Positions 7,617-18,687 of a stretch of DNA of 58,953 bases are shown here, piece after piece. The stretch lies in the NCBI GenBank assembly GCA_024413595.1, contig JAKSUC010000017.1, forward strand, positions 1 through 58,953. The letters run 5' to 3'. The notes under the pieces were generated by a model. It searched no databases. It was not told the DNA's origin and was given only the letters and a program-made list of their open reading frames with translations. Position 1 is the stretch's first letter, and each line of letters opens with the position of its first letter. The stretch comes from Bacteroidales bacterium. Its GTDB lineage: Bacteria > Bacteroidota > Bacteroidia > Bacteroidales > UBA3824. The translations under genes and the position numbers were made by a program.

Positions 7617-9071
7617 ATGAATAATCAAGGTATCAATTTTAAAACAACATTAATTATATTAGGACTAGGATTAGTTGGAGGAATTGGAGGTTATGCAATA
7701 GCCAATGCACTCTCAAACAAAACAGAAAAACAAAATATTATAGAAACACAAGTGTCAATGCCAACACTCTTTGACACAAAATCAGAAGTAGCAACAAATA
7801 TAGATTTTACATCAGCTGCAGAAAAATGTATCGATGGAGTAGTTCACGTTAAAACAAAATATATCCAAGAAAACGAAGATTTTGATAATCCACTATATCA
7901 ATTCTTTTTTGGAATTCCACAAATGGAATCTCGTCCAGTACAAGCATCTGGATCAGGTGTTATAATATCTAACGATGGTTATATAGTAACAAACAATCAC
8001 GTAATCGAAAATAGCACATCAATAGAAGTTGTATTAAACGACAAACGTACATACGATGCAAAACTAATTGGCCGCGACCCAGCAACAGATATAGCTTTAC
8101 TAAAAATAGAAGCTCCAGATTTAACAGTTATTCCATTTGGAAATAGCGACAATGTTAAAATTGGAGAATGGGTATTAGCAATAGGAAATCCATTTAATTT
8201 AACATCAACAGTAACAGCAGGTATAGTAAGTGCAAAGGCACGTAATATAAATATAATCAACAATAAAAATGGTTATTCAGTAGAATCATTTATACAAACA
8301 GATGCAGCAGTAAATCCAGGAAATAGCGGTGGTGCATTAATAAATATTGATGGACAATTAGTAGGAATCAACACAGCAATAGCTTCACAAACTGGAAATT
8401 TTGCAGGATATGCATTTGCTGTTCCGGTAAGTATTGTTCAAAAAGTGATTAGTGATTTAATGGAATATGGAATGGTTCAACGTGCATTATTAGGAATTCA
8501 AATTAGCGATGTAAATCAAGAAATAGCAGATGAAGCTGGTTTATCAAAAATTCAAGGTGTTTATGTAGCTAAAGTTATTGATGGTGGAAGTGCAGATGAT
8601 GCTGGTATTAAAGAAAAAGATATTATCTTAAGTATAAATGGTAAAAATGTAAATTCAGTTGCTGCTCTACAAGAAAATGTATCACAATTCCGTCCTGGAG
8701 ATAAAACAACAGTTGAATATATACATAATGGCAAAAAACAAACAACAGAAATAACATTCAAAAATTCTGAAAATACAATGGCGATGTCAAAAGTTAGTAC
8801 ACTAGAAGTATTAGGAGCTTCATTTGAAGAATTAAGCAAAGATGATTTAAAGGCTTTAGGCATAAAAAATGGAGTAAAAGTAACCGACATAAACAGTGGA
8901 AAACTAATGTCAGCAGGTGTTCGTAAAGGATTTGTAATTGTAACAATTAATGGCAACAATGTAAATTCAATTCAAGACATTCAAAGAATAATAGAAACAA
9001 CAAAAGGTGGAGTATTTATAGAAGGAGTTTATCCAAACGGAAAAGCAGGATATTTTGCTTTTGGATTATAA
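7617..9071 (+). CDS. degP: HtrA/DegP-type periplasmic serine protease with two PDZ domains
   Basis: A 484-residue envelope protease and chaperone for misfolded proteins. An N-terminal hydrophobic segment (about 9-28, ILGLGLVGGIGGYAIA) acts as signal or anchor. The trypsin-like domain has the triad His128 (TNNHVIE), Asp158 (DPATDIALLKI) and Ser237 (NPGNSGGAL). Two PDZ-like domains follow: about 280-370 is clear, and about 395-480 is more divergent. The start is set by GGAGGA seven bases upstream. It is transcribed alone from the -7 box at 7557 to the terminator at 9098. Envelope-stress control is likely from the family, but no sigma-E-type site was seen. Confidence 0.95.
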   Translation: MNNQGINFKTTLIILGLGLVGGIGGYAIANALSNKTEKQNIIETQVSMPTLFDTKSEVATNIDFTSAAEKCIDGVVHVKTKYIQENEDFDNPLYQFFFGIPQMESRPVQASGSGVIISNDGYIVTNNHVIENSTSIEVVLNDKRTYDAKLIGRDPATDIALLKIEAPDLTVIPFGNSDNVKIGEWVLAIGNPFNLTSTVTAGIVSAKARNINIINNKNGYSVESFIQTDAAVNPGNSGGALINIDGQLVGINTAIASQTGNFAGYAFAVPVSIVQKVISDLMEYGMVQRALLGIQISDVNQEIADEAGLSKIQGVYVAKVIDGGSADDAGIKEKDIILSINGKNVNSVAALQENVSQFRPGDKTTVEYIHNGKKQTTEITFKNSENTMAMSKVSTLEVLGASFEELSKDDLKALGIKNGVKVTDINSGKLMSAGVRKGFVIVTINGNNVNSIQDIQRIIETTKGGVFIEGVYPNGKAGYFAFGL

Positions 9072-9097
9072 TAGGTTTTATTAGCATAATTTTAAAT

Positions 9098-9132
9098 AAA
9101 AAAAGAGGTTATCAAATGATAACCTCTTTTTT
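9098..9132 (+). terminator. Terminator after htrA
   Basis: AAAAGAGGTTATC pairs with GATAACCTCTTTT around an AAAT loop and continues into a T run. The A-rich left flank means it could also act on the other strand. Confidence 0.85.
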
Positions 9133-9206
9133 ATTATAAAAACAAAAAGCCGTAGATTAATTTTATAAGAACATAGATATTATTATGAAAATAATAAAAT
9201 ATTCTT

Positions 9207-9214
9207 TAATTTTG
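9207..9214 (+). promoter_or_regulatory. Bacteroidetes -7 box for the LytS/LytTR pair
   Basis: TAATTTTG matches TAnnTTTG, 32 bp before the ATG at 9247. Confidence 0.6.
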
Positions 9215-9246
9215 AAAAAACTTTGAATATCCTTAATAAAATTAAA

Positions 9247-10455
9247 ATGGAAAATCAAATAATTCCAGATGAAAAGCATAAAGGAATTCCATTAACAACT
9301 TCCGAAAACCTTATAGTTATATTACTATGGATAAGCGTTTTGTCATTACCTATAACTGCCGACGGAAATAATAATATAGAATGGCCTGACGTTTTTCATG
9401 AATGGTTAAAGATTTTACCATATTTAGCTTTTTTTATGCTAAACCACTATATTTTAGTTAAATATTTATTATTTAAAAAAAGGTGGAAAATATTTTTACT
9501 AATAAACATTTCGCTTATAATATTATTTACAATAATACATAATAAAGAAGATAAATCAACATTAAATAAAAACATAGAAATAAACAATGACTATATATTA
9601 ATAGAAGATGAAATAGATAAAATAGATTACATGCTAGAAGACTCTTGTAATTGCATATTTCATAGAAAGCTAAGACAAGAAATGTATAATCATAACAACG
9701 AAAAAATAGAAGAATATACACCACAAAAACATGAAATTAGCATGAAAAATTGGTTGTTGATGTTGTCACCAACCTTTTTTACAATATTAATAGCAGGATT
9801 TGATGCCGGGTTAAGATTATCATTTCGTTTTGCAGATATGGAACGTAGCAAAGCAATTTTAGAAAAACAAAATAGTGATACAAAATTGGCTTATCTTAAA
9901 AAACAAGTAAGTCCACATTTTTTTATGAATACATTAAATAATATCCATGCTTTAATAGATATAGACACAGAAAATGCAAAAGAAGCAGTAATACGTCTTT
10001 CAAAATTAATGCGATATTTACTATACGAATCATCTGAAGGAAAAGTAGAACTACAAAAAGAAATTGAATTTATATCATCATACATCGATTTAATGCGACT
10101 TAGATATTCAGAAAAAGTAAAAATCAATGTTGAAATTCAAAAAATATTACCACAAAAACTTGTACCCTCATTATTATTTATATCAATTATTGAAAATGCC
10201 TTTAAACATGGAATAAGCTACAAAGAAGAATCATACGTAAATATTAAAATATCAACAGAAAACAACGACAAATTGATTTTCGTATGTAAAAATAGTATAA
10301 TTGAAAAATCTACAAGCACAACAGAAAAAAAATCTGGAGGAATAGGAATAGTTAACACACGAAAACAATTAGATTTAATTTATGGTGATAATTATCAATT
10401 TTACATACAATCAAATAAAAAAGAATTTAGTGTTTATTTAAATATACCATTATGA
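9247..10455 (+). CDS. LytS-family membrane sensor histidine kinase
   Basis: A 402-residue kinase of the His_kinase (PF06580) type. Membrane segments lie at about 20-36, 56-73, 80-97 and 168-190. Between the last two is a hydrophilic Asp/Glu/Lys-rich loop of about 70 residues that may be the sensor. The phospho-acceptor is His224 (KQVSPHFFMNTLNNIH). The ATP-binding domain has ISIIENAFKHG (N box) and GGIGIVNTRKQL (G box). ATG 9247 is preferred over the TTG at 9223, which lies only 9 bp behind the -7 box. It overlaps its response regulator by 4 nt. The signal is unknown. Confidence 0.92.
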   Translation: MENQIIPDEKHKGIPLTTSENLIVILLWISVLSLPITADGNNNIEWPDVFHEWLKILPYLAFFMLNHYILVKYLLFKKRWKIFLLINISLIILFTIIHNKEDKSTLNKNIEINNDYILIEDEIDKIDYMLEDSCNCIFHRKLRQEMYNHNNEKIEEYTPQKHEISMKNWLLMLSPTFFTILIAGFDAGLRLSFRFADMERSKAILEKQNSDTKLAYLKKQVSPHFFMNTLNNIHALIDIDTENAKEAVIRLSKLMRYLLYESSEGKVELQKEIEFISSYIDLMRLRYSEKVKINVEIQKILPQKLVPSLLFISIIENAFKHGISYKEESYVNIKISTENNDKLIFVCKNSIIEKSTSTTEKKSGGIGIVNTRKQLDLIYGDNYQFYIQSNKKEFSVYLNIPL

Positions 10456-11177
10456 AATGTATAGCAATTGACGACGAACCTTTGGCACTAAAACAAATTT
10501 GTGCCTATATATCAAAAACAGAAGGACTTGTATTAGATGCAAGTTTTGAAAGTTCTGTTGAAGCGCAAAAATATCTACTAAAAAACGAGGTTGACCTTAT
10601 GTTTGTAGATATCAATATGCCAGACTTAAACGGTATGGACTTAGTTAAAAGTTTGGTTAACCCTCCAATGGTTGTCTTTACAACTGCATATAGCGAATAT
10701 GCTGTTGAAGGATTTAAAGTTGATGCACTTGACTACATTTTAAAACCTGTTGCATACGAAGATTTTAAAAGAGCTGTTGACAAAGCAGCTGAAATTTATC
10801 GTTACAAACAAATTGACTCAGGTGAAATTCCAACACAATTTAATTCTAATCAAAACTTTTTGTTTATTAAGAGTGAATACAAAGTTATTCGTATAAACTT
10901 TAATGATATTAAATATATTGAAAGCATGCGTGAATATGTTAGATTTCACCTTGAAACAGGTAAACCTATCATGAGTTTATTAACAATAAAAAACATAGAA
11001 AATTATTTACCAAAAGAAAAATTTATGCGTGTACATCGTAGCTATATAGTAAATCTCGACAAAATTACTACAATTGAACGTTTTAAAATTGTTTTTGACT
11101 CAGATAATTGTATTCCAATAAGCGAACAATATAAAGATAAATTTCAAGCTTATCTAGATCAAAACTTTGCTCTATAA
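10452..11177 (+). CDS. LytTR-family response regulator
   Basis: A 241-residue DNA-binding regulator paired with the preceding kinase. The receiver domain (1-120) has the acidic pair Asp7/Asp8, the phosphorylated Asp53 (FVDINMPDLNG), Thr77 (VVFTTAYSEYA) and Lys98 (DYILKPV). The LytTR DNA-binding domain (about 132-239) shows FIKSEYKVIRINFNDIKYIE and FMRVHRSYIVNLDKI. The ATGA overlap with the kinase shows coupled translation. The target genes are not evident here. Confidence 0.94.
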   Translation: MKCIAIDDEPLALKQICAYISKTEGLVLDASFESSVEAQKYLLKNEVDLMFVDINMPDLNGMDLVKSLVNPPMVVFTTAYSEYAVEGFKVDALDYILKPVAYEDFKRAVDKAAEIYRYKQIDSGEIPTQFNSNQNFLFIKSEYKVIRINFNDIKYIESMREYVRFHLETGKPIMSLLTIKNIENYLPKEKFMRVHRSYIVNLDKITTIERFKIVFDSDNCIPISEQYKDKFQAYLDQNFAL

Positions 11178-11228
11178 TTTTAAATTAGTAAAAATAATAA
11201 AACATAATTTTTACAAACAAAATTATAC

Positions 11229-11265
11229 AAAAAAACACTCAGTACATCAGTACTGAGTGTTTTTT
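11229..11265. terminator. Bidirectional terminator between the LytTR gene and pgk
   Basis: ACACTCAGTAC pairs with GTACTGAGTGT around an ATCA loop, with an A run before it and a T run behind it. It can therefore stop transcripts from both convergent genes. Confidence 0.9.
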
Positions 11266-11283
11266 ATGTATGATAATAAAATA

Positions 11284-12534
11284 TTATCCTCTAATAGCAA
11301 CGATACCAGGAAGTTGTTTACCTTCCATATATTCTAACATAGCACCACCACCTGTAGAAACGTAGCTAACTTTGTCAGCTAAACCGTTTTTATTAATAGC
11401 AGCAACAGAATCACCACCACCAATCAAAGTAAATGCGCCATTAGCAGTAGCTTTTGCAACAGCTTGAGCAATTGCAGAAGTTCCTTTAGCGAATTTTTCC
11501 ATTTCGAAAACGCCCATAGGACCATTCCAAATAACTGTTTTTGAAGAAGTAATAACATCTTCAAATTTTTTGATAGATTTTTCAGCAATATCTAATCCCA
11601 TCCAACCGTCAGGAGTTTTATCAACGTCAGAAATATTAGTATTAGCATTAGCATCAAATTTATCAGCATTAACAGCGTCTATAGGTAAAAATACATTAAC
11701 ACCTTTAGCTTTAGCAAGGTCAAGAATTTCTTTAGCCATATCAAGTTTATCAGCTTCGCAAAGTGAAGATCCGATTTGACCACCCATAGCTTTGATGAAA
11801 GTATAAGTCATACCACCACCAATAATCAAATTTTGAACTCTGTCTAATAAATTTTTGATAACGTTGATTTTATCAGAAACTTTAGCACCACCCATAATAG
11901 CAGTGAAAGGTTTTTGAGAATCGTTCAAAACTTTATCCATAGCTTCTAATTCTTTGTTGATTAAGAAACCAAACATTTTGTTTTCTTCAGCAAAAGAATC
12001 AGCAATAACAGCAGTAGAAGCATGTTTTCTGTGAGCTGTACCAAAAGCATCGTTAACATAAACATCAGCATAAGAAGCTAATTTTTTAGCAAAATCAGCT
12101 TGTTTAGCTTTCATATCTTTCTTAGCTTGGTCGTAAGCTGGATCATCTTTTTCAATTCCTCTAGGTTTACCTTCTTCTTCAGCATAAAAACGAAGATTTT
12201 CTAACAATAAAATTTCGCCGTTTTTTAAAGCTTTTGCTTCAGCATCTGCATTAGCACAATCAGCTGCAAATTTTATTGGTCCTAAATATTTTTCAATAGC
12301 AGGGATAATTTGTTTCAAAGAGAATTGTGGATCTGGGTTCTTTTTAGGACGTCCCATGTGGCTCATTAAAATTGCACAACCACCATCTTCGATAATTTTT
12401 TTGATTGTTGGCAAAGCGCCACGAATTCTTGTATCATCTGATACTTCATGTGTTTCTTTATTCAATGGCACGTTAAAGTCTACACGTACAATAACTTTCT
12501 TGCCTTTAAAATTGTAATTGTCAATTTTTTGCAT
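11284..12534 (-). CDS. pgk: Phosphoglycerate kinase
   Basis: A 416-residue glycolytic enzyme that transfers phosphate from 1,3-bisphosphoglycerate to ADP. Seen are RVDFNVPL (17-24), SHMGRPK, ENLRFY, the GGAKVSDKI hinge region and the nucleotide loop GGGDSVAAI. Length is slightly above the usual 395-400 owing to a charged stretch after about residue 118 ([20 protein letters not shown]), as in other Bacteroidetes enzymes. It is monocistronic, with its own -7 box at 12595-12602 and the shared terminator at 11229. Confidence 0.98.
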   Translation of the reverse strand: MQKIDNYNFKGKKVIVRVDFNVPLNKETHEVSDDTRIRGALPTIKKIIEDGGCAILMSHMGRPKKNPDPQFSLKQIIPAIEKYLGPIKFAADCANADAEAKALKNGEILLLENLRFYAEEEGKPRGIEKDDPAYDQAKKDMKAKQADFAKKLASYADVYVNDAFGTAHRKHASTAVIADSFAEENKMFGFLINKELEAMDKVLNDSQKPFTAIMGGAKVSDKINVIKNLLDRVQNLIIGGGMTYTFIKAMGGQIGSSLCEADKLDMAKEILDLAKAKGVNVFLPIDAVNADKFDANANTNISDVDKTPDGWMGLDIAEKSIKKFEDVITSSKTVIWNGPMGVFEMEKFAKGTSAIAQAVAKATANGAFTLIGGGDSVAAINKNGLADKVSYVSTGGGAMLEYMEGKQLPGIVAIRG

Positions 12535-12594
12535 GACTAATGTGTTTTATAATTATTATTTTTATTTATTAATTTCTCAAATTACTTCAATTTG

Positions 12595-12602
12595 CAAATA
12601 TA
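12595..12602 (-). promoter_or_regulatory. Bacteroidetes -7 box for pgk
   Basis: Minus-strand TATATTTG matches TAnnTTTG, about 60 bp upstream of the pgk ATG. Confidence 0.55.
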
Positions 12603-12680
12603 TTATTTTCTGATTAAGTATGTAATATTTTTAATATTATTTAAGAAGTTTTTTTTTATGGTTTTTCTTTAAAAAATTGT

Positions 12681-12688
12681 TATCTTTG
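12681..12688 (+). promoter_or_regulatory. Bacteroidetes -7 box for the PAS histidine kinase
   Basis: TATCTTTG matches TAnnTTTG, 25 bp before the TTG at 12714 and 67 bp before the ATG at 12756. Confidence 0.55.
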
Positions 12689-12713
12689 TTTTTTAATAAT
12701 AAATGTTATAATT

Positions 12714-14351
12714 TTGAGTACTTTAGATAATATACTTGATCGTTCAATTATTATGGATGGAAATATTTCATTTTCTGTTCATAATTTTCAAATTAATGCA
12801 AAAGATATTGCTAATAGTTATATTCAATTGTTAGCAACAACATCTACATATAATTTAGTTACTTTAATTTCAAATTTAGATTATATTGCATTTACAAAAA
12901 ATGGAGAACATTCATCCCCATACCATGATTATTTTAATACAAATATCTCTTTATTAGAACAAATCTCAAAAAAATTTATAGAATTAAATAAAACCTATTC
13001 AATTCTTGTTCCCATTGAAGATAATAAATTAATGTATTTTATTATTCCAATAATTTTTAACGATGAAATTATTGGTTGTCAAATAATGGGACGCTTTATG
13101 ATAGGCGAAAAATCATTAATATCATCCGAAAATCAAAATGTATTTGAATTTAGTGCTATAAACAAAATATTTAATACCATTTGCGAAAACGGTTCAATTA
13201 TATTACGTAGAGCATTGTATAATTTCGACAAAGACAATCCTTTAAACAATCAATCTGATTATTATAAATCAAGTATAATCAAAAACGGACAATATTATGA
13301 TTATATCGAAAATATTTATAGCAACTATTTTGAATACGATTTTGTATCAGGTTTTTGGAATTGCAGTAAAACTATAACAAAAATTCTTGGATTAACAGAA
13401 AATTACAAACAAGATTTTTCTGGTCTTATAAATTTAATTTCTCTAGATAATAGAAACACTGCATATAAATATTTTACTAATATAATTAAAAGTAATATAG
13501 AAAATATAGAATACGATTTATCAATAATAAGACCAATAGACCAAGAAAAGCGTTGGATAAGAATACAATGTAGTTTTATTTCTGATAGTTATGGAGAAAA
13601 AGTAAAAGCATTTGGTGTTATTCACGATATATCATCGTATCAAATCACACTAAATCAATTAAAAAATCAAATTGAAGAACGCACAAAACTAATGAGCATA
13701 ATAGGACATGATTTAAAAAATCCATTTAATGCGCTATTAGGTTTTTCTGATTTAACAGAACGAGCTCTACGTGAAAAACGTTTTTCTGATGCAGGAGAAT
13801 ACATCAAAATAATGAAAGGTTCAGCATCACAAGGTTATGATTTACTTGTTAATTTACTTGATTATTCAAAATCAATGACAGGCAAAATTGTTAAAAATAG
13901 TGTTGATTTTGATTTATATGATGCTATAGAAAGTGCAATGTATTTATATCAACCAACAGCAGAAACAAAGCATATAAAAATAATAAATAAAATAGATTTA
14001 AACACAGATATTCACGCTGATCCAGCAATGATTGCAGCCATTTTACGTAATTTATTATCAAATGCGGTTAAATTTTGTTACGAAAATGGTTCAATTATTA
14101 TTGATTTTGAAATTATTAATAATAATACAAAACGAATTTCTATTTCAGACACAGGAATTCAAATTCCCCAAGAAAAAATATATAACATATTAAACACAAA
14201 TAATATAGAATCAACAAGAGGAACCAATGGAGAACCAGGAACAAATTTAGGTTTAAAACTATGTAAAAACTTTTTAAACCTTCATAATTCAAAACTAAAT
14301 ATCGAAAGTAGCAAAGAATTAACAAAGTTTTGGTTTGATATAACAGAATAG
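12714..14351 (+). CDS. Orphan PAS sensor histidine kinase
   Basis: A 545-residue soluble kinase. The N-terminal part (about 15-135) looks like a small-molecule sensor domain resembling PocR, only by general pattern (ILVPIEDN then IIPIIFNDEIIGCQIMGRF). A PAS domain covers about 195-305 (YFEYDFVSGFWNCS to VIHDIS). A HisKA domain has the phospho-acceptor His332 (SIIGHDLKNPFNALLGFSDL), and a HATPase domain follows (ILRNLLSNAVKF, SDTGIQIP, TNLGLKLCKNF). No transmembrane segment or receiver domain is present, and no response regulator lies beside it. The start is uncertain: TTG 12714, or ATG 12756 (MDGNISF), which removes 14 residues. Confidence 0.88.
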   Translation: MSTLDNILDRSIIMDGNISFSVHNFQINAKDIANSYIQLLATTSTYNLVTLISNLDYIAFTKNGEHSSPYHDYFNTNISLLEQISKKFIELNKTYSILVPIEDNKLMYFIIPIIFNDEIIGCQIMGRFMIGEKSLISSENQNVFEFSAINKIFNTICENGSIILRRALYNFDKDNPLNNQSDYYKSSIIKNGQYYDYIENIYSNYFEYDFVSGFWNCSKTITKILGLTENYKQDFSGLINLISLDNRNTAYKYFTNIIKSNIENIEYDLSIIRPIDQEKRWIRIQCSFISDSYGEKVKAFGVIHDISSYQITLNQLKNQIEERTKLMSIIGHDLKNPFNALLGFSDLTERALREKRFSDAGEYIKIMKGSASQGYDLLVNLLDYSKSMTGKIVKNSVDFDLYDAIESAMYLYQPTAETKHIKIINKIDLNTDIHADPAMIAAILRNLLSNAVKFCYENGSIIIDFEIINNNTKRISISDTGIQIPQEKIYNILNTNNIESTRGTNGEPGTNLGLKLCKNFLNLHNSKLNIESSKELTKFWFDITE

Positions 14352-14376
14352 TTTAAATAAAATCAACACTTATATA

Positions 14377-16611
14377 TTAAAACTTTTCATATTGTTTATC
14401 TATATTATCATCTTCGTTTTGACTCATGTCTAGTTTAATACCTGGATTTCGTTCTTGGCATTGAGTTGATTGTTCTATAGATTTTGAAGACTCAGTTTCT
14501 GATTCTGTTTCAGAAGAAGAAGTCTTTTCTTGTAATGTTTGATTATCTTCAATTTTTTCTTCAGTATTCTCTTCTAGTAATGTATCTGAATCTTGATTAA
14601 TTAAATTATTAGAATTAATTTCTTTATAGTCTTTTACATTGTTATTATTTTCATTTTCATCTCTAACAATTTGATTAATAAGTTGACTTTTTAATTTTAA
14701 AATTTCAGAAGTTGTATCAAGAATTTTTCTTTGAATTTCTTCTTTTGATTCAACCTCAGAAGCTTCTAATTTAAAGAAATCAACAGAATCGCTCAAATTG
14801 TGCCAAAGTTCTTCCATAGCACCTGAATTTTGAGCCATAGTTTCCGAAGATTTAGAATTAGATTGAGTAATAGAGGCTAATTGTTGAATTGCTTGATTTA
14901 TAGAAGTTGTTTTTGCAAGTTGATCATTACAAGAAGTTGCAATATCGGAAACCATTCTAGCATTTTCTCTAATGCGAGGAGTTATTTTATCGATAAGTTC
15001 AACAGAACGTTCCGTAATTTTCAAACTTTGAGCACTAGATTCATTAATTTGAGTAGACGCTTGTTGACAATGTTCAGCAAGTTTTCTAATTTCAGCTGCT
15101 ACCACAGCAAAACCTTTTCCATGTTCTCCAGCACGAGCAGCTTCTACAGCAGCATTAATAGCTAATAAATCTGTTCTTGATGTTATTTCATTAATTATTT
15201 TTACTTTAGAAATAACATTTTTAATACAAGTTAGAGTACTTTCTGAAGCCTTTGTAATTGTATCTATATCCGCTGCAATATTTTCTGATGTTTCTTGAGT
15301 CATCTTTGCATTAGCAGTATTTTGTTCTATAGACGAAGACATATTTTTTATAGCTGCAGAAATTTGTTCCACTGCGGTGGCTTGGTTTTGAGAATTGTCG
15401 GATAATTGTTGAATTATGTTTGTTAAATTTTTTCCACTCGAAAATGTTGCTGTTGAATATTTATGTATAGATTCAACGGCTGAGAATAATTTTTCTTTCA
15501 TTTTTTTTATGTTGAGAGCCAATATACCTATTTCATCAACATTATTAATATGGTCTGCTGCATTTGAATATAGTTTTCCATCTGCAAAATCTCTAGCTAA
15601 ATTACTTACTGAATTTATTGGTCGTATAAATGATTTATTAATAATACGTTTCACGATTAAAATAACCACTATAATAATAAACAATCCAGTACCCAACAAT
15701 AATCTTTTTAAGTTGGTTTTAAAAGAAAATAATTGACTAGTTTCCACAATAATTCCGCAAGTCCATTTTGTTCCTTTTACTTTATGATAATAAACTTCCA
15801 CTTCGTTGCCTTGAGGATTAATACAAGAACCTATTCCTGATAAATTATTACCATTTTGCATTTCTTCACCTAATTCGTTTAAGCCTTTATACCCTAATGA
15901 ATTAGAATTAATGAAATTAATTTTATTAATACAACTTACGTCAGGATAAGCAATTATTGTTGTTGATTGATCAATCATTGTTCCAACCCCCAAACCATTA
16001 ATTGACATATTAGAAATATAGTTATTGATTTTGTGATTAGGGAATGCTGCAGCAAGTGCTGCAATTGTTTTTCCACGGTTATCTCTTATTGGAACAACTG
16101 CATGAAATACCATACTATCACTTAAATTTATGGTATGAGGTTCTGAAAATGCAACATCTTCATTATTGATAAAAATTTCTTTAAAAAATGATTTATCTCT
16201 CATATCATTAATTGTGTCGAAACCTTCTGATGTAGTATATGATTTTCCGTCAGGAAATGTTAATCGTATATATTCATAATCATCAGGATTATTTTCTACT
16301 AATAATTTTGCATCTTCTAGAATATTGTTTATATCTAAATGAGTGGAATATTGTTTACTTAATAAATTTAGAGCATCAACATACTTATATAAATGGTTTG
16401 ATATATTATGACTTTGAATTTTAACTGTTTGCAAACCCATATTATGAATAACTTCTTCCATATTATGAGACGAGGCATTGTATATTATCAAGTCTGTTAT
16501 AAGAGTTATACCAACAATTGAAGGTAATAATAAACAAACTGTTTTTATCCACAAACTTTTACCATGTGTAGCAATATATTTTTGTATACGATTTTGGGTA
16601 TATTGTGCCAT
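14377..16611 (-). CDS. Methyl-accepting chemotaxis protein with acidic C-terminal tail
   Basis: A 744-residue chemoreceptor. TM1 is at about 22-44, a dCache-like extracellular sensor at about 50-295, TM2 at about 302-322, HAMP at about 323-380 and the signalling coiled coil at about 400-640. The conserved tip is present ([20 protein letters not shown], then [13 protein letters not shown]). The last 95 or so residues are a low-complexity Glu/Ser/Thr/Asn tail with no NWETF-like CheR-binding pentapeptide. It begins 12 nt behind the second receptor gene, so the two form an operon. No cheA, cheW, cheB or cheR is in the window. Confidence 0.93.
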   Translation of the reverse strand: MAQYTQNRIQKYIATHGKSLWIKTVCLLLPSIVGITLITDLIIYNASSHNMEEVIHNMGLQTVKIQSHNISNHLYKYVDALNLLSKQYSTHLDINNILEDAKLLVENNPDDYEYIRLTFPDGKSYTTSEGFDTINDMRDKSFFKEIFINNEDVAFSEPHTINLSDSMVFHAVVPIRDNRGKTIAALAAAFPNHKINNYISNMSINGLGVGTMIDQSTTIIAYPDVSCINKINFINSNSLGYKGLNELGEEMQNGNNLSGIGSCINPQGNEVEVYYHKVKGTKWTCGIIVETSQLFSFKTNLKRLLLGTGLFIIIVVILIVKRIINKSFIRPINSVSNLARDFADGKLYSNAADHINNVDEIGILALNIKKMKEKLFSAVESIHKYSTATFSSGKNLTNIIQQLSDNSQNQATAVEQISAAIKNMSSSIEQNTANAKMTQETSENIAADIDTITKASESTLTCIKNVISKVKIINEITSRTDLLAINAAVEAARAGEHGKGFAVVAAEIRKLAEHCQQASTQINESSAQSLKITERSVELIDKITPRIRENARMVSDIATSCNDQLAKTTSINQAIQQLASITQSNSKSSETMAQNSGAMEELWHNLSDSVDFFKLEASEVESKEEIQRKILDTTSEILKLKSQLINQIVRDENENNNNVKDYKEINSNNLINQDSDTLLEENTEEKIEDNQTLQEKTSSSETESETESSKSIEQSTQCQERNPGIKLDMSQNEDDNIDKQYEKF

Positions 16612-16623
16612 GATGTTAAAATA

Positions 16624-18561
16624 TTATTGATTAGGTTGTTGTTCTTCGTTTCCTTTTTCTAAATTTATTTGTTCAAGAAGAAGTTGTTGAAGACGTTTTA
16701 GTTCATTTGATTGAATTTCTATTTGAGCTTTAATACTTTCACTATTATCACAATTTTCTGTTTTAAAGAATTTTGCAGTTTCAGATAAATCATTAGCCAT
16801 AATAGTTAAACTTTCGGCCTTTTTTACCATATCTTCTGCTTCAGAACTATTTTGTTGTGTACTTTCTGCTAATTGTTTAACTGCTTTTTGAATTTGTTCT
16901 ACACCAAATTTTTGTTCTACACATGAATCAGCAATTGAAGATACACGTTGATTTGTTTTTTCGATAATAGGATTAAGATTTTCAAACATTTGGGCTGTGT
17001 TTTCAGAAATAACAACATTCTGATTACTAAGTTCGTCAATTTCTGTTGCAGCAATTCTACATCTTTCAGCTAATTTTTTTATTTCGCCAGCCACAACAGC
17101 AAAACCTTTTCCATTTTCACCTGCTCTAGCAGCTTCAACTGCTGCATTAATTGCTAATAAATCAGTTTTTGAAGCAATTTCATTTATTATTCGTATTTTT
17201 TCAGTTATATTTCTTGTACTTTGGAGTGATTTGTTGGAAGCATTTAACACTATTCCTATATTTTTAACTAAGTCTTCACTTGCATGTTTGGTTTCTTCGG
17301 CTGCTGTTGAATTTTGTGAAATCATTGTTAAAATATTATCCATAATACTTGTTATTTCATCTGCAGCCATGGCTTGTTCGGTTACACTCTTGGAAATATG
17401 CTCTGACGATGTATTTAAATCATTACTACATGTTACTAATTGATTTACTTTTGTTTTTATATTTTCGGTAACGCTATCTATTTGTTGCGATATTGTACTA
17501 AAAGAATTTATCATTTGGCTAACCTCATCATTGCTATCACTATTAATTTTTGAAGCTGCATAGATTTTACCTTCTGAAAAATATTCTGATATTTTTGTTA
17601 ATCGTGTTAGTGGTTTTCTTACGTATTTATTTATCAATAAATATAATATAATCACAAAACATGTTATTGCTAAAGGTACAAATAAAAAGAAGAGTTTAAC
17701 AACTCTATTGTTTCGCGCTTGAATATCTTCAATTGGCACAGCTAATGCTAAATACCAATCAGTATTATCTATTCGTTCCCAAAGGTAAGTAAATTCAGCA
17801 TTTTCTGTATCTATTACTTGTTTTATTCCCTTTTTTTCTCCAGCTATAATACTATTTCCAATTTCATGCAAACCTACAACTGCTTTATTTTGAGGATCTA
17901 ACATTCTAAATGTATTTACAAATTCTGTCATTCGTGGCGATGATAATACTTTTGTTGTTTTAGCATCTATTAAAAAAGGTAATCCTATTCCATCAAAATG
18001 AACTCTCTGTACTATAGAATCAATTTTTGATGCATCAAAAGCTACGGAAGTTAAATTACTAAACTTATTATTTTCATCATATGTGGCTACACTTAGATAA
18101 AATACCTCTTTATTTATTCCTAATCCATTTTTTCTTTCTTTTATTTGGGGATTTTCTATTAATGCTTGTAATTCACTTTTAGACATTTTCCAACATTTAT
18201 TTGAATCTAAAAGTGTTGTAATGGTTGTTCCATCAGGTTTTGTAAAGCCTCCATATAAGAATAAGCTATCACTATTAGCTATAATCATTCTTAATAAATC
18301 TAAACTAGAAGAATCGTCCATTTTATTATGAGAACGAAATCTGTTTACTAATCTTATTTGTTCGGTGGCATCATTTATTTTTGATTCAAATAAATCAACG
18401 TTGGATTTTACGATTTCTTGTAAAGAGATGTTAGTATGATTTTGTGTTTGAACTTTTACTGAAATATATAAACCTATATTTACAACTAATACTATTATTA
18501 TTGTTAATGGTATAATAACACGTAAAATGTTTCCACTTATAGTTCTTTTTTTCTGTTGCAT
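16624..18561 (-). CDS. Methyl-accepting chemotaxis protein
   Basis: A 645-residue chemoreceptor related to its downstream neighbour. TM1 is at about 12-35, a Cache-like extracellular sensor at about 40-285 (contains [20 protein letters not shown]), TM2 at about 289-311, HAMP at about 312-370 and the signalling domain at about 385-630, with the tip [20 protein letters not shown]. The C-terminus ends in a Gln/Glu-rich stretch (EQQPNQ). It is first in the two-receptor operon. I found no TAnnTTTG box in the 126 bp upstream, so transcription may come through from the coiled-coil/micropeptide genes. Confidence 0.93.
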   Translation of the reverse strand: MQQKKRTISGNILRVIIPLTIIIVLVVNIGLYISVKVQTQNHTNISLQEIVKSNVDLFESKINDATEQIRLVNRFRSHNKMDDSSSLDLLRMIIANSDSLFLYGGFTKPDGTTITTLLDSNKCWKMSKSELQALIENPQIKERKNGLGINKEVFYLSVATYDENNKFSNLTSVAFDASKIDSIVQRVHFDGIGLPFLIDAKTTKVLSSPRMTEFVNTFRMLDPQNKAVVGLHEIGNSIIAGEKKGIKQVIDTENAEFTYLWERIDNTDWYLALAVPIEDIQARNNRVVKLFFLFVPLAITCFVIILYLLINKYVRKPLTRLTKISEYFSEGKIYAASKINSDSNDEVSQMINSFSTISQQIDSVTENIKTKVNQLVTCSNDLNTSSEHISKSVTEQAMAADEITSIMDNILTMISQNSTAAEETKHASEDLVKNIGIVLNASNKSLQSTRNITEKIRIINEIASKTDLLAINAAVEAARAGENGKGFAVVAGEIKKLAERCRIAATEIDELSNQNVVISENTAQMFENLNPIIEKTNQRVSSIADSCVEQKFGVEQIQKAVKQLAESTQQNSSEAEDMVKKAESLTIMANDLSETAKFFKTENCDNSESIKAQIEIQSNELKRLQQLLLEQINLEKGNEEQQPNQ

Positions 18562-18687
18562 GATAATCAGATTTTAGGTTTTTAAAATCGACATACAAGT
18601 TAAGAATTTTTTTTAGAATAGTGAATACATTTTGAAGCTTTTTTTTGAACTTTTTGTTTTTATATTCAATAGTATATTAATTTGTTT

